A stretch of 37,380 nucleotides of DNA from an uncultured Oscillospiraceae bacterium (GCA_947624585.1 CANQKZ010000012.1:1-37380), one strand, 5' to 3'. Positions 30,666-37,277 are shown, numbered from the stretch's first letter. Program-made: numbers and translations. The notes: generated by a model not told the origin, from the sequence alone.

Positions 30666-31034
30666 TCAGCGCACCTCCTCGAAGAAGCGGCGGTTGATGA
30701 CGATCAGGCCGTTTGGGTCGTGGTCGAAGTCGATGAAGGACGGAGCGTGGTCGGCCTGATCGAGGATGTCCTCCCAGTCCTCCCAGTGGTAGAGGAGCGG
30801 CTCGATCTCCGGGTTGACGAGGTCATAGTTTTCGATCTCCTCCGTCAGCCGGCCGGCGAGATAGCGGCGGTCAGCCAGATCCAGCTCCTCGCTGGCGCAG
30901 ATCGCGGTGAGCAGATCAGGCAGGGCTTCCATGGGGATCCGGTCGCCGATGGCGAAATACAGCTCGTCGTAGTCGTCGTCTCCTGTGTGGTGGATGTCCC
31001 AAGTCAGGTCGTATCCGTTGATGGTGGTGGTCAT
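30666..31034 (-). CDS. Highly acidic protein, 122 residues (candidate DNA mimic)
   Basis: The ATG at 31034 follows AAAGGAG. The protein has 31 Asp/Glu against 7 Arg and no Lys. Acidic clusters include TGDDDYDELY, SEELDLADRRYLAGRLTEEI, HWEDWEDILDQAD and FIDFDHD. Several phage anti-restriction and anti-CRISPR proteins imitate DNA with such surfaces (Ocr and ArdA are known examples), so that is a possible role. I see no sequence match to them. It has its own promoter with a 5' hairpin. Confidence 0.62.
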   Translation of the reverse strand: MTTTINGYDLTWDIHHTGDDDYDELYFAIGDRIPMEALPDLLTAICASEELDLADRRYLAGRLTEEIENYDLVNPEIEPLLYHWEDWEDILDQADHAPSFIDFDHDPNGLIVINRRFFEEVR

Positions 31035-31057
31035 GATTGACGTCTCCTTTCAGTTGC

Positions 31058-31085
31058 CCGGCCGGAGTCTCTCCTCTCCGGCCGG
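31058..31085 (-). other. Hairpin at the 5' end of the acidic protein mRNA
   Basis: CCGGCCGGA (31085 to 31077 on the minus strand) and TCCGGCCGG (31066 to 31058) form a nine-base-pair stem beginning four to five bases after the expected transcription start. Such hairpins can stabilise the message against 5' decay. No U-run follows. Confidence 0.6.
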
Positions 31086-31089
31086 AATC

Positions 31090-31118
31090 ATTGTATCACG
31101 CGATGGTGGATGGTGCAA
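31090..31118 (-). promoter_or_regulatory. Internal leftward promoter for the acidic protein gene
   Basis: TTGCAC (31118 to 31113), 17 bases and TACAAT (31095 to 31090) precede the gene starting at 31034. It would allow genes 30024-31034 to be transcribed apart from the upstream part of the cassette. Confidence 0.68.
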
Positions 31119-31135
31119 GTGGCGTCGGCGCCCTC

Positions 31136-31399
31136 TCAGCGCTTCATGCGGCGGTGACGCTCGATGGCGAGCTGGCGTTCGATCTTGGCGTGGATGTCAG
31201 CCATCGTAGACGGAGTGTAAATGTTGCCCACGTAGAAAACTCCCGGATCGTGGTCGATGTTGCGCGGGTTGTCCTCGATGACGCCCCACGCGGTGCCCTT
31301 GTGGCGGTCGTAGTAGACGATGCAGACGTATCCGGATCCGTCCTCCTCGCAGTACTGCTTGGACAGTGAGCAGATCTTCTTGATGCCCTTGATCTTCAT
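31136..31399 (-). CDS. Small protein, 87 residues (cassette gene 3)
   Basis: The ATG at 31399 follows GGAGGAG. The product contains CSLSKQYCEEDGSGYVCIVY and IEDNPRNIDHDPGVFYVGNIY; the C terminus is basic (IERQLAIERHRRMKR). It is the only basic-tailed protein of the cassette. No family recognised. Confidence 0.55.
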   Translation of the reverse strand: MKIKGIKKICSLSKQYCEEDGSGYVCIVYYDRHKGTAWGVIEDNPRNIDHDPGVFYVGNIYTPSTMADIHAKIERQLAIERHRRMKR

Positions 31400-31413
31400 G
31401 ATGACTCTCCTCC

Positions 31414-31800
31414 TTAGCGCATGTTGGCGACGAACTCATGGGTCTTGAACTTGTCGTAGCCCATTTCCTGAGCGGCGAGCTGGACACAGCCTTTTGCGGT
31501 CTTAATGAAGCGCTCCTTCATGTCGATGATCTTGCCGGCTTCGAACTTGTCGCCGGCATTCTCGGCGAGCTTGTGGCACCAGTCAGCGTACTTGGAAGCC
31601 GCCCGGCTCCAGAGATGGCACTCGCGGTTGAGCTTGTTGCCCATGCGAGAAAATTCGATGTCGATCATAGTGTAGCAGAGCTTGATGGGATAAGCGATGA
31701 TGTCCTGCGCGTACCAGATCTGCTTCTCGGTTCCGGCGGTGGGCATCGGCAGTTCGTAGTCGTCGTAGGCCTCGAGAGTGGTGATAGACATGTTCTCCAT
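31414..31800 (-). CDS. Small protein, 128 residues (cassette gene 2)
   Basis: The start is ATG 31800 with AGAAGGGAAG upstream; the fourth residue is also Met. The product contains EKQIWYAQDIIAYPIKLCYT, then a helical part (NRECHLWSRAASKYADWCHKLAENAGDKFEAGKIIDMKERFIKTAKGC). No motif recognised. It lies between genes of the leftward cassette. Confidence 0.58.
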   Translation of the reverse strand: MENMSITTLEAYDDYELPMPTAGTEKQIWYAQDIIAYPIKLCYTMIDIEFSRMGNKLNRECHLWSRAASKYADWCHKLAENAGDKFEAGKIIDMKERFIKTAKGCVQLAAQEMGYDKFKTHEFVANMR

Positions 31801-31857
31801 GATGTTCTTCCCTTCTCCCCGTCTTGCCGATAGGACAGCGTCGTGTGTGGATGTGGA

Positions 31858-32151
31858 TCAGCCAGCTCTTGCGCAGCAGGAGTCCGGCTCCTTGAGGATG
31901 TCGCCCTGCTCGAGGAGCCACTCGATGTCGGACTTGCAGTAGAGCTCCTCTTGGTGGCCGATGTACCACCACTTGGTGACGTACACGTACTGGATGCCGC
32001 GCTCGTTCGGCTCCTCGATGATGGTCTGGGACTTGGGGATCCAGACGCGGTCGCCGTATCCGTAGCGGCCGCGGGCGGTGAAGCAGTAGGCCTTGGGCGT
32101 CTCGCCCACTAAGCACTCAGGAGCGATCCAGCCCTTCTTATACTTCTTCAT
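31858..32151 (-). CDS. Small protein, 97 residues (cassette gene 1)
   Basis: The ATG at 32151 follows AAAGGAG; a longer frame reaches 32190 but the ribosome binding site decides the start. The product has a WIAPECLVGETPKAYCFTAR, RVWIPKSQTIIE, VYVTKWWYIGHQEELY and a cysteine pair near the end. It is the first gene behind the operator-controlled promoter. No family recognised. Confidence 0.6.
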   Translation of the reverse strand: MKKYKKGWIAPECLVGETPKAYCFTARGRYGYGDRVWIPKSQTIIEEPNERGIQYVYVTKWWYIGHQEELYCKSDIEWLLEQGDILKEPDSCCARAG

Positions 32152-32192
32152 GATGTTCTCCTTTCGGTTGGTGTTCGCTTGATCTGTCATAG

Positions 32193-32221
32193 AGTATACT
32201 ACTGTTACAGTAGTACGTCAA
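32193..32221 (-). promoter_or_regulatory. Leftward cassette promoter with operator in the spacer
   Basis: TTGACG (32221 to 32216), 17 bases and TATACT (32198 to 32193) match sigma70. The spacer is filled by the palindrome TACTACTGTTACAGTAGTA (32197-32215), so a bound repressor would block polymerase. Related half-sites recur at 32290-32306 and 32320-32334. Confidence 0.82.
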
Positions 32222-32289
32222 TAGGTTTTCCGAAAGTTTTTGAGTTTCTACGTTTTGCACAAAAATGACCCCTCAGATTTGTGCATTAT

Positions 32290-32334
32290 TACTACTGTAC
32301 CAGTAGCGCCGCCTGTGATATACTGTTACAGTAC
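32290..32334 (+). promoter_or_regulatory. Operators and probable promoter of the RHH-integrase operon
   Basis: TACTACTGTACCAGTAG (32290-32306) and ATACTGTTACAGTAC (32320-32334) copy the spacer operator on the other side. A -10 TATACT (32319-32324) with a weak -35 TGTACC (32296-32301, 17-base spacing) fits a promoter for the regulator and integrase; the second site overlaps the -10, suggesting autoregulation. Confidence 0.65.
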
Positions 32335-32364
32335 CGCTCGGTACAGACAAGGAGGAACAGAGTC

Positions 32365-32559
32365 ATGGCAAAATACAGTCAGAAGCAGAAGGAGTACGCC
32401 CGCAAGTGGGACGCGGCCCACCTCTATCGGTGTGGCGTGGCCTTTCCGATCGAATACAAAGAGATCCTGACCAGAGAGGCGGAGAAGCGCGGCGTGGCAG
32501 TCGCCCGCATGATCCGAGACATGGTCGACCGCGAGCTGGACCTCGCCACCCCATCATGA
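32365..32559 (+). CDS. Ribbon-helix-helix transcriptional regulator, 64 residues
   Basis: The ATG at 32365 follows AAGGAGG. The product MAKYSQKQKEYARKWDAAHL continues with CGVAFPIEYKEILTREAEKRGVAVARMIRDMVDRELD: a short strand with alternating residues (RCGVAFPI) followed by two helices, the Arc/CopG layout. Such dimers bind short palindromes, and three CTGTtACAG-type sites lie in its own promoter and in the facing one. It likely represses the leftward cassette and itself. The stop overlaps the integrase start (ATGA). Confidence 0.72.
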   Translation: MAKYSQKQKEYARKWDAAHLYRCGVAFPIEYKEILTREAEKRGVAVARMIRDMVDRELDLATPS

Positions 32560-33584
32560 CCATGCGCCGCGCGAACGGCTCCGGCGCGATCTGCCGCCTG
32601 AAGGGCAACCGCCGGAAGCCGTACGCCGTCAGAGTGTCTTACCCGCACCCGACAAACGAAGGTAAGTACAAGCAGAGGTATCTGGCCTACTTTCATACGT
32701 CCGCCGAGGCGCAGGCCTATCTGGAGAAGCTCAACTGCGGCCAGATCAAGGCCGGCGGCTACACGCTCGGCGATGTCTGGGAGGACTACACTCGGTCAAG
32801 ACGCTTTACGGAGTTGTCGAAGAGCGCACAGAACGTGCACAGAGGCGCGTGGAATCGTCTGTCTGCCCTCGCCGATCGTCCGATCGACGCGATTCGGAGG
32901 CCTGAGCTCCAAAGGGTCATCGACGACGCTTTAGAGGGCGGGCTGGCGCCTTCCAGCGCGGAGAAAATCAAAATCCTGATGGGTCTTCTGTTCAAGCGTG
33001 CTCTGATGGATGATCTCATCTCCAAGGATCCGACTCTCGGCCTTGAGCTCCCGAAAATTAAGCCGGTTGTGGAGAAGGATGTCATCCCACAGCCGGTCGT
33101 TGCTCAGCTGTGGACACGGAAGGATGAGCCATACGTACAGATCACGCTGGTCCTGATCTATACAGGCTGGCGGATCTCCGAGCTCCTAGAGCTGACGCCG
33201 GAGGCCTACCACACGGAGCCTGTGCCTCATCTGATCGGCGGCAAAAAGACAGATGCCGGGATCAATCGTCCGGTGCCTGTCCACCCGGCCATCCAGCCGT
33301 TCGTCGAGTCTCGGGCCTCTTCCTGCAAGGAGCGTATCTTTGAGGACGTCGGCTCCTATACGGTTGTGCTCGACCGATTCAAAAAGATCCTGAGGCAGTA
33401 CGGAGTCGAGAAGGCTACGCCGCACTGGTGCCGGTACACTCTGACCTCCATGTTGGAGATGGCAGGAGCCAACCGGTTGGCGACCGACCGAATTACTGGC
33501 CACAGTGACAGGGGGATGACGGACCACTACACCAAAATGACTGTCGAGTACTTGTACAGTCAGATGTGTCTCATCCGCGTCTGA
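32556..33584 (+). CDS. int: Tyrosine integrase
   Basis: The product is 342 residues from the ATG at 32556, translationally coupled to the RHH regulator; the longer frame starts inside that gene. An AP2-like N-terminal part (MRRANGSGAICRLKGNRRKPYAVRVSYP) is followed by a core-binding SAM-like domain and the catalytic domain with Arg206 (TGWRISELL), a lysine near 230 (IGGKKTD), His290/Arg293 (HWCRYTL), His316 (TGHSDRG) and Tyr325 (DHYTKM). It integrates phage DNA at attB. The candidate attP lies about 150 bp downstream. Confidence 0.95.
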   Translation: MTMRRANGSGAICRLKGNRRKPYAVRVSYPHPTNEGKYKQRYLAYFHTSAEAQAYLEKLNCGQIKAGGYTLGDVWEDYTRSRRFTELSKSAQNVHRGAWNRLSALADRPIDAIRRPELQRVIDDALEGGLAPSSAEKIKILMGLLFKRALMDDLISKDPTLGLELPKIKPVVEKDVIPQPVVAQLWTRKDEPYVQITLVLIYTGWRISELLELTPEAYHTEPVPHLIGGKKTDAGINRPVPVHPAIQPFVESRASSCKERIFEDVGSYTVVLDRFKKILRQYGVEKATPHWCRYTLTSMLEMAGANRLATDRITGHSDRGMTDHYTKMTVEYLYSQMCLIRV

Positions 33585-33650
33585 TTTTGTCGCTGTCGCA
33601 ATCCGTCAGTAGGCGTCAATATTCATTTGGCGCTCGCAAAAGACATGAAA

Positions 33651-33681
33651 ACACCCTCCGTCACGCAAAGACGGGGGGTGT
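33651..33681 (-). terminator. Terminator of the lysis operon
   Basis: Twelve base pairs (ACACCCTCCGTC with GACGGGGGGTGT, one G-U) around a seven-base loop. On the minus strand the stem is followed by TTTTC, so it would end transcription coming from the amidase gene. On the plus strand it follows integrase, so it may also serve there. Confidence 0.68.
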
Positions 33682-33732
33682 CTTGTGCAGTGTTTAGATG
33701 ACTGCTACTTTCTGGTACAGAAATTTGCCTCG

Positions 33733-33763
33733 TCCGCAATCCCTTGCGGCTCAAGGCTTTGAG
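33733..33763. other. Candidate attP core
   Basis: Downstream of integrase, CCGCA and TGCGG flank ATCCCT (33734-33749) and CTCAAGGCTTTGAG (33750-33763) follows as a near-palindrome. Short imperfect inverted repeats with a CTCAAGG-like core are what tyrosine recombinases use. No second copy exists in this window to prove it. Confidence 0.4.
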
Positions 33764-33775
33764 GCAGTCGTGTAG

Positions 33776-34636
33776 CTAGCCCGTCGCCTGTACGTCGCTG
33801 TCAGCGTCCGTCAGAAACATAGCCTTAACAGTCTCGACTGCCGCCTTGACAGCGTTGTCCCGGGCCCGGTTGGCCATGATGGCGCTTTCCAGTCTGGTCG
33901 GAAAGTCGTTCGGTCTGGTCTTGTCGGTGATGCCGTGCTCGTGCGCGGCGTCGAACTCGTCTTCGACTCCGGCCCACTTGGGCATCTCGTTGTCCGTACG
34001 TCTCTGCCGTGCCAGTTCGTCAAGTATTCTGTTGACGATGGTCGGTGTCCGCTCCTCTATGAGAGTGATGGTCTCCTCTTTGGTCAAGTCTCTTCCCTCC
34101 TCGATCTCGGATGTGATGTCTTTTGCCAGCTGCTCCTCTCGCTGGAGGAGCCAGTCGCCCGGACACGCTGTCGCGGCGAACCAGCGGTGACAGCTCAGGA
34201 TCAGGGCGTCCGCAGGCCACGCGGTATTTTGGAGCGTCCACAGATTGCCCGCGTAAATGACCCGCTTGAACCCGTACCGTCTGCAGATGTCGGCCCCCAG
34301 CCGCACCAGAGAGTCATAGGCTTCCTGATTCATTCTGTAAGGCGCGTACGTGTCGGAGGCTACCTCGACAGTGATCGCCCTGCAGTCGTTCCAGTAGGAG
34401 CTGGTCGTCCACGGAGCATTGGCCTCATCGACGTACTGCGCTATGCGGCCGTCCTTGTCGATGCCGTATGTGGAGCTGGCCCGTCTGGCTGGTCTGGCGA
34501 ACAGCTCGCCCAGAGACTCTGCCGTGCACTGTCCCACGACGCAGTGAGGCGTCAGGATCCAGATCCTCTGCCCGGCCCGGCCCCAGTAGTGGTTTGGCGA
34601 CTGTTTGACGTGGACCACGAGATCACTGCCCGTCAT
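33776..34636 (-). CDS. Endolysin: N-acetylmuramoyl-L-alanine amidase (Amidase_2)
   Basis: The product is 286 residues, ATG behind GGAGGCGAGGAC and overlapping the holin end. The amidase_2 domain shows zinc ligands His31 (ILTPHCVVGQ), His150 and Cys158 (LSCHRWFAATACPGDWL), with YGIDKDGRIAQYVDEANAPWTTSS between. The C-terminal 110 residues are helical and charged (RILDELARQRRTDNEMPKWA, ANRARDNAVKAAVETVKAMF), a probable wall-binding or oligomerisation part. It cuts the amide bond between muramic acid and the peptide at the end of the lytic cycle. Confidence 0.92.
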   Translation of the reverse strand: MTGSDLVVHVKQSPNHYWGRAGQRIWILTPHCVVGQCTAESLGELFARPARRASSTYGIDKDGRIAQYVDEANAPWTTSSYWNDCRAITVEVASDTYAPYRMNQEAYDSLVRLGADICRRYGFKRVIYAGNLWTLQNTAWPADALILSCHRWFAATACPGDWLLQREEQLAKDITSEIEEGRDLTKEETITLIEERTPTIVNRILDELARQRRTDNEMPKWAGVEDEFDAAHEHGITDKTRPNDFPTRLESAIMANRARDNAVKAAVETVKAMFLTDADSDVQATG

Positions 34637-35081
34637 TGTCCTCGCCTCCAGTCTTGTCGATCTGGTCCTTTGTGACTTTCAGCAGCTTGCGGAGCCACTC
34701 CGGCACGTCGGCTCCCATGTCCACAGCGTTCTCGGCGACGGAGCCCAGCTCGGTCACGATGTACCAGCAGAGGACGATCGGACAGACTGCGCCGGGATAA
34801 TGGATGCTGGGGATGAGGTTGTGAATCACGACTCCGAGGACCAGATCAGCGACGCCTGTCGCGCAGACCACGAAGACCATGCCGAGCTTATGCAGGATTC
34901 CCTCCCGAGCCAGCTTCGAGGACCAGTCGCCCTTGGCGCAGGCCGCCATGGTCCCTGTCACGTAGTCGAGCATCATGCAGACCAGCCAGCAGACGACGAG
35001 CCACCCCATCCAGCCCCAGAAGCCTGTCAGGGCCCCGACGACGGCAATCACTGCCGCCTTGATGTCGTCCAGTCTGTCCAT
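34623..35081 (-). CDS. Holin (toxin-secretion/phage-lysis holin family)
   Basis: The product is 152 residues, ATG overlapping the XkdX stop (TAATG). It has three or four membrane segments: WGWMGWLVVCWLVCMMLDYVTGTMAA, GMVFVVCATGVADLVLGVVIHNLI and GAVCPIVLCWYIVTELGSVAENAV, with the conserved DYVTG-x-x-x-A and K-x-x-x-GxxxK parts of this holin family, and a charged cytoplasmic end. It forms membrane holes that release the amidase. The order XkdX, holin, amidase is standard in Firmicutes phages. Confidence 0.9.
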   Translation of the reverse strand: MDRLDDIKAAVIAVVGALTGFWGWMGWLVVCWLVCMMLDYVTGTMAACAKGDWSSKLAREGILHKLGMVFVVCATGVADLVLGVVIHNLIPSIHYPGAVCPIVLCWYIVTELGSVAENAVDMGADVPEWLRKLLKVTKDQIDKTGGEDNDGQ

Positions 35082-35209
35082 TATTCCACCTCCGGCCCGC
35101 AGATCTGAATGGCCTGCGCGCGCGTGATCTGCCGCTTGTCCACGGCGGCCCAGACCTGCTCAGCGGTCATCTTGCCGAGTCGGTACATGTTGCGGATGAA
35201 GTTGAACAT
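35081..35209 (-). CDS. xkdX: XkdX-like small protein, 42 residues
   Basis: A short gene from ATG 35209 to TAA 35081. The product reads MFNFIRNMYRLGKMTAEQVW and AAVDKRQITRAQAIQICGPE, matching the XkdX pattern (F-x-x-I-x-x-x-Y-x-x-G-x-x-t-x-e-q-v, V-x-x-x-x-I-t-x-e-q-y). XkdX lies between baseplate-type genes and holin in PBSX-like elements; its role is unknown. Confidence 0.78.
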   Translation of the reverse strand: MFNFIRNMYRLGKMTAEQVWAAVDKRQITRAQAIQICGPEVE

Positions 35210-35520
35210 TACATGTCGCCTCCCATCATCATGATCATGACCATCTCCTCCAGACTGTTGACTCTGTCAGTGATGGTCGGCTCCGGTTCGTCCGGGTTGT
35301 AGGTCTCTCCGTAGGACCACCAGTCGTCGGTGTTGGCCTCCTCCGGAGTCAATGTCTGATCCGTCCAGAACAGCACCTCGTCATAGCGGTACTGTGTGCC
35401 GCCCTCACTGTCCGTCTCCTCCGCCTCGTTGCGGCGGATCCGGACCCAGTATCCGCCCGCGTGGTCGTCCTCTACCACACAGGGCTCCAGTTGCGTCGTT
35501 GCGTAGCATGGGTTAAGCAT
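35209..35520 (-). CDS. Baseplate/tail-associated protein (XkdW-like position)
   Basis: The product is 103 residues, acidic, starting inside the reverse transcriptase end. It begins MLNPCYATTQLEPCVVEDDH, has WVRIRRNEAEETDSEGGTQYRYDEVLFWTD and a C-terminal helix ending MVMIMMMGGDM. The place before XkdX is that of XkdW in PBSX, but the sequence match is weak. It is coupled to XkdX. Confidence 0.6.
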   Translation of the reverse strand: MLNPCYATTQLEPCVVEDDHAGGYWVRIRRNEAEETDSEGGTQYRYDEVLFWTDQTLTPEEANTDDWWSYGETYNPDEPEPTITDRVNSLEEMVMIMMMGGDM

Positions 35521-36763
35521 ATCTCTTTAGCGCCTCCTGTCTTATCCGTGTCTGCCGCCTTGACCACCAGCCGATGGATGCGGCGCAGAGTGTCTTGAGT
35601 CTTGCCACGTCGTACGACTCCTTGAGAGTCTCGGACGTGCTCTGCTTGATGTTGCCGTAGTAGGCCATTACTCTCTGGGCCCTGACATGACAGATACCCG
35701 TCTTGCGTCTCCGCTCCGCCCGGATCAGGGCCCTCCGTGCCTTCTTGAAAATGCGCGGCCGGATCGTGATGTATGAGCGATGCATCACATACCCGCCCAT
35801 ATCGAGTCCCGGACAGCCTCTGCCAGCTGGTGACTGAGCCTTGCGCCTTGCATGCTCCTCTTGGAATGGAAGGAAGCGGATCACCTTAAAGCTGTCCTTC
35901 CATTCCAGTCCGAGAGGTTCCATCCACCTCCCGGTCGCCCTGAGCGCCTTCTTCAAGTCAGCGAGTCTGGTTCCAAACACCGCCACGTCATCCATGTACG
36001 ACTGTATGGCCTTGACCAGCCGGATGTTTTTGCCGCGCCTCATCTTATACTGGGAGAGCAAATAGTTCAGAACGTGACTCATCACGTAGTTGAACATCCA
36101 CGCGTCCAGATAGCCTCCAATAATGAGGTGTCCGCCCGGAGCCAGACGCCCGAGGCCATCTACCAGCCTGTGGACTTTACGCGCGCGCGGCAGATCACGC
36201 CTTAGGAGCATGAGGACGATCGTGTACATCGTGCTCTCATATGCCTTATGTACGTCAGCCTGCACAGCTTCTCGCGCCGTCTTAACTCCTTTGCGCAGGA
36301 GCTTGTACGCCTGATCCTTCAGTCTGGTCTGTCCGTGTCCGGGAATTGAAGCGTGTTGAAACGGCAGGAGCCTCGCCATGAGCATCGGCCGGAGAGCCAG
36401 ACAGACCACATGGCCATAGATCTGGTGGAACGGATCCATCATGCAGATGTTGCGTGTCTTGCCCGAGAGTCCGTCGACGCGCGGGCGGATCAGAACGGGA
36501 TTGACGCCCAGATCCTCCACGTCGTCGGACTCCAGAAACGCCTCGATACGATTCTCTACCTCGAGTGCGATCGCGTTGGCGGCCTCTACCTGATAGTGCA
36601 CCTCATTCAGCGCGCGTTGGTGCATCATCTCTTTGATCGGGATCCCTGCGTAGATCTCGATCATGCGGACATGATCTGACCGCATCCATTTACCCTCGAA
36701 GTTGTCCATGATCGCCTTGACAATGAGATCGTGGTCCTGAGGATCTAGAAATCGTTGCTTCAT
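35513..36763 (-). CDS. DGR reverse transcriptase
   Basis: The product is 416 residues with AAAGAAAGGG before the ATG. It has the polymerase motifs: IRPRVDGLSGKTRNICMMDP near 92-111, AVQADVHKAYESTMY (Asp170, motif 3/A), GGHLIIGGYLDAWMFNYVM (about 210-228, motif 4/B), SYMDDVAVFG (Asp258-Asp259, motif 5/C) and GGYVMHRSYITIRPRIFKKARRA (thumb). The motif 4 residues IGGY match gut DGR reverse transcriptases, but the usual SQ is replaced by DA. Together with the template and variable repeats upstream it makes cDNA of the template with adenine-directed errors. It is cotranscribed with the lysis genes. Confidence 0.93.
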   Translation of the reverse strand: MKQRFLDPQDHDLIVKAIMDNFEGKWMRSDHVRMIEIYAGIPIKEMMHQRALNEVHYQVEAANAIALEVENRIEAFLESDDVEDLGVNPVLIRPRVDGLSGKTRNICMMDPFHQIYGHVVCLALRPMLMARLLPFQHASIPGHGQTRLKDQAYKLLRKGVKTAREAVQADVHKAYESTMYTIVLMLLRRDLPRARKVHRLVDGLGRLAPGGHLIIGGYLDAWMFNYVMSHVLNYLLSQYKMRRGKNIRLVKAIQSYMDDVAVFGTRLADLKKALRATGRWMEPLGLEWKDSFKVIRFLPFQEEHARRKAQSPAGRGCPGLDMGGYVMHRSYITIRPRIFKKARRALIRAERRRKTGICHVRAQRVMAYYGNIKQSTSETLKESYDVARLKTLCAASIGWWSRRQTRIRQEALKRYA

Positions 36764-37014
36764 CTATAACCCTTTCTTTAGTTCAAGATCGTTCGGTTAA
36801 CGGGGAGCCTTAAGGCAGGTTCCCACGAGTATTACTACTAGACCCCACATAAGCCCACGGCTTATGCGCCCGCTTTTCCAGCGAGTGCCGGTATCCCTCG
36901 ATTTTAGGTTTCACCCATGGATACGGCGGTGCAAGCTTATCAGTTGTCAGTTGAAAGCATCGGCAGAGGAAATGAAAAGGTTATAGTATCTGCGATACCG
37001 TACCTCCGCCGTGA
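36764..37014 (-). ncRNA. Spacer RNA between template repeat and reverse transcriptase
   Basis: This 251-bp stretch has no convincing gene. It contains CATAAGCC-CAC-GGCTTATG (36848-36866), the palindrome GCCTTAAGGC (36807-36816) and a long-range pairing of CCGCCGT (37006-37012) with ACGGCGG (36923-36929). In the Bordetella phage DGR the corresponding spacer folds with TR RNA and primes cDNA synthesis, so the same role is likely. Confidence 0.6.
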
Positions 37015-37165
37015 AGAAAGGCGCGGGGAGCCATTCCAATTGCCCGTCGAAGGCGCATTGTTACCATTAAGCGCGGCGAGCCCCGTCCACGCGCCATCAT
37101 TGAGATTAGCGCGGCGCCACGGAACGCGCACACCGGTACCATTGGAGCCATTGAACCCCGACGCA
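37015..37165 (-). other. DGR template repeat (TR)
   Basis: On the minus strand this reads, in the frame of the variable repeat, like VPWRRANLNDGAWTGLAALN and GNNAPSTGNWNGSPRLS with nine AAT/AAC codons, the arrangement that yields NNY codons when adenines are mutated. Bases 37015-37090 match 37305-37380 except at nine positions, all adenines here. The 3' end is at about 37015, where the copies diverge. The 5' limit is uncertain, because the matching part of the variable repeat is outside the window. It is not translated. Confidence 0.88.
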
Positions 37166-37216
37166 CCGCCTAAATACCCGAACGCGAAGAACTGCGTGAA
37201 CTATTGATATCAGTAT

Positions 37217-37230
37217 TCCACCTGAGTGGA
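37217..37230 (-). other. Small hairpin between target gene and template repeat
   Basis: TCCAC-CTGA-GTGGA (37217-37230) is a five-base-pair stem located between the DGR hairpins and the template repeat. It may belong to the 5' end of the template RNA. Confidence 0.5.
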
Positions 37231-37241
37231 TGTCCTCCAAT

Positions 37242-37259
37242 AGGGGGCTTGCGCCCCCT
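37242..37259 (-). promoter_or_regulatory. GNRA-loop hairpin downstream of VR (DGR targeting element)
   Basis: Minus strand AGGGGGC-GCAA-GCCCCCT: seven perfect pairs and a four-base GNRA loop, ten bases past the target stop codon. In the Bordetella phage system a GC-rich hairpin or cruciform of this design downstream of the variable repeat is needed for efficient retargeting. Confidence 0.78.
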
Positions 37260-37263
37260 CTGT

Positions 37264-37277
37264 CGGCCTTACGGCCG
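37264..37277 (-). promoter_or_regulatory. Second GNRA-loop hairpin overlapping the target stop codon
   Basis: Minus strand CGGCC-GTAA-GGCCG: five perfect pairs with the loop GTAA, which contains the stop codon TAA of the target gene. It lies four bases from the larger hairpin. It may be a second targeting element or chance. Confidence 0.6.

Noticed and set aside
35513-36763. Group II intron or retron reverse transcriptase
   Set aside because: No intron domains V/VI or msr/msd-like structure nearby; motif 4 has the IGGY form seen in DGR enzymes and a matching template/variable pair lies upstream.
36940-37131. 63-codon minus-strand frame across the template repeat
   Set aside because: It is the untranslated template repeat, which keeps the target gene's frame; no ribosome binding site, and it runs into the spacer.
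36917-37207. 96-codon plus-strand frame across the template repeat
   Set aside because: Mirror of the repeat; no start signal and no protein-like content beyond the repeat's composition.
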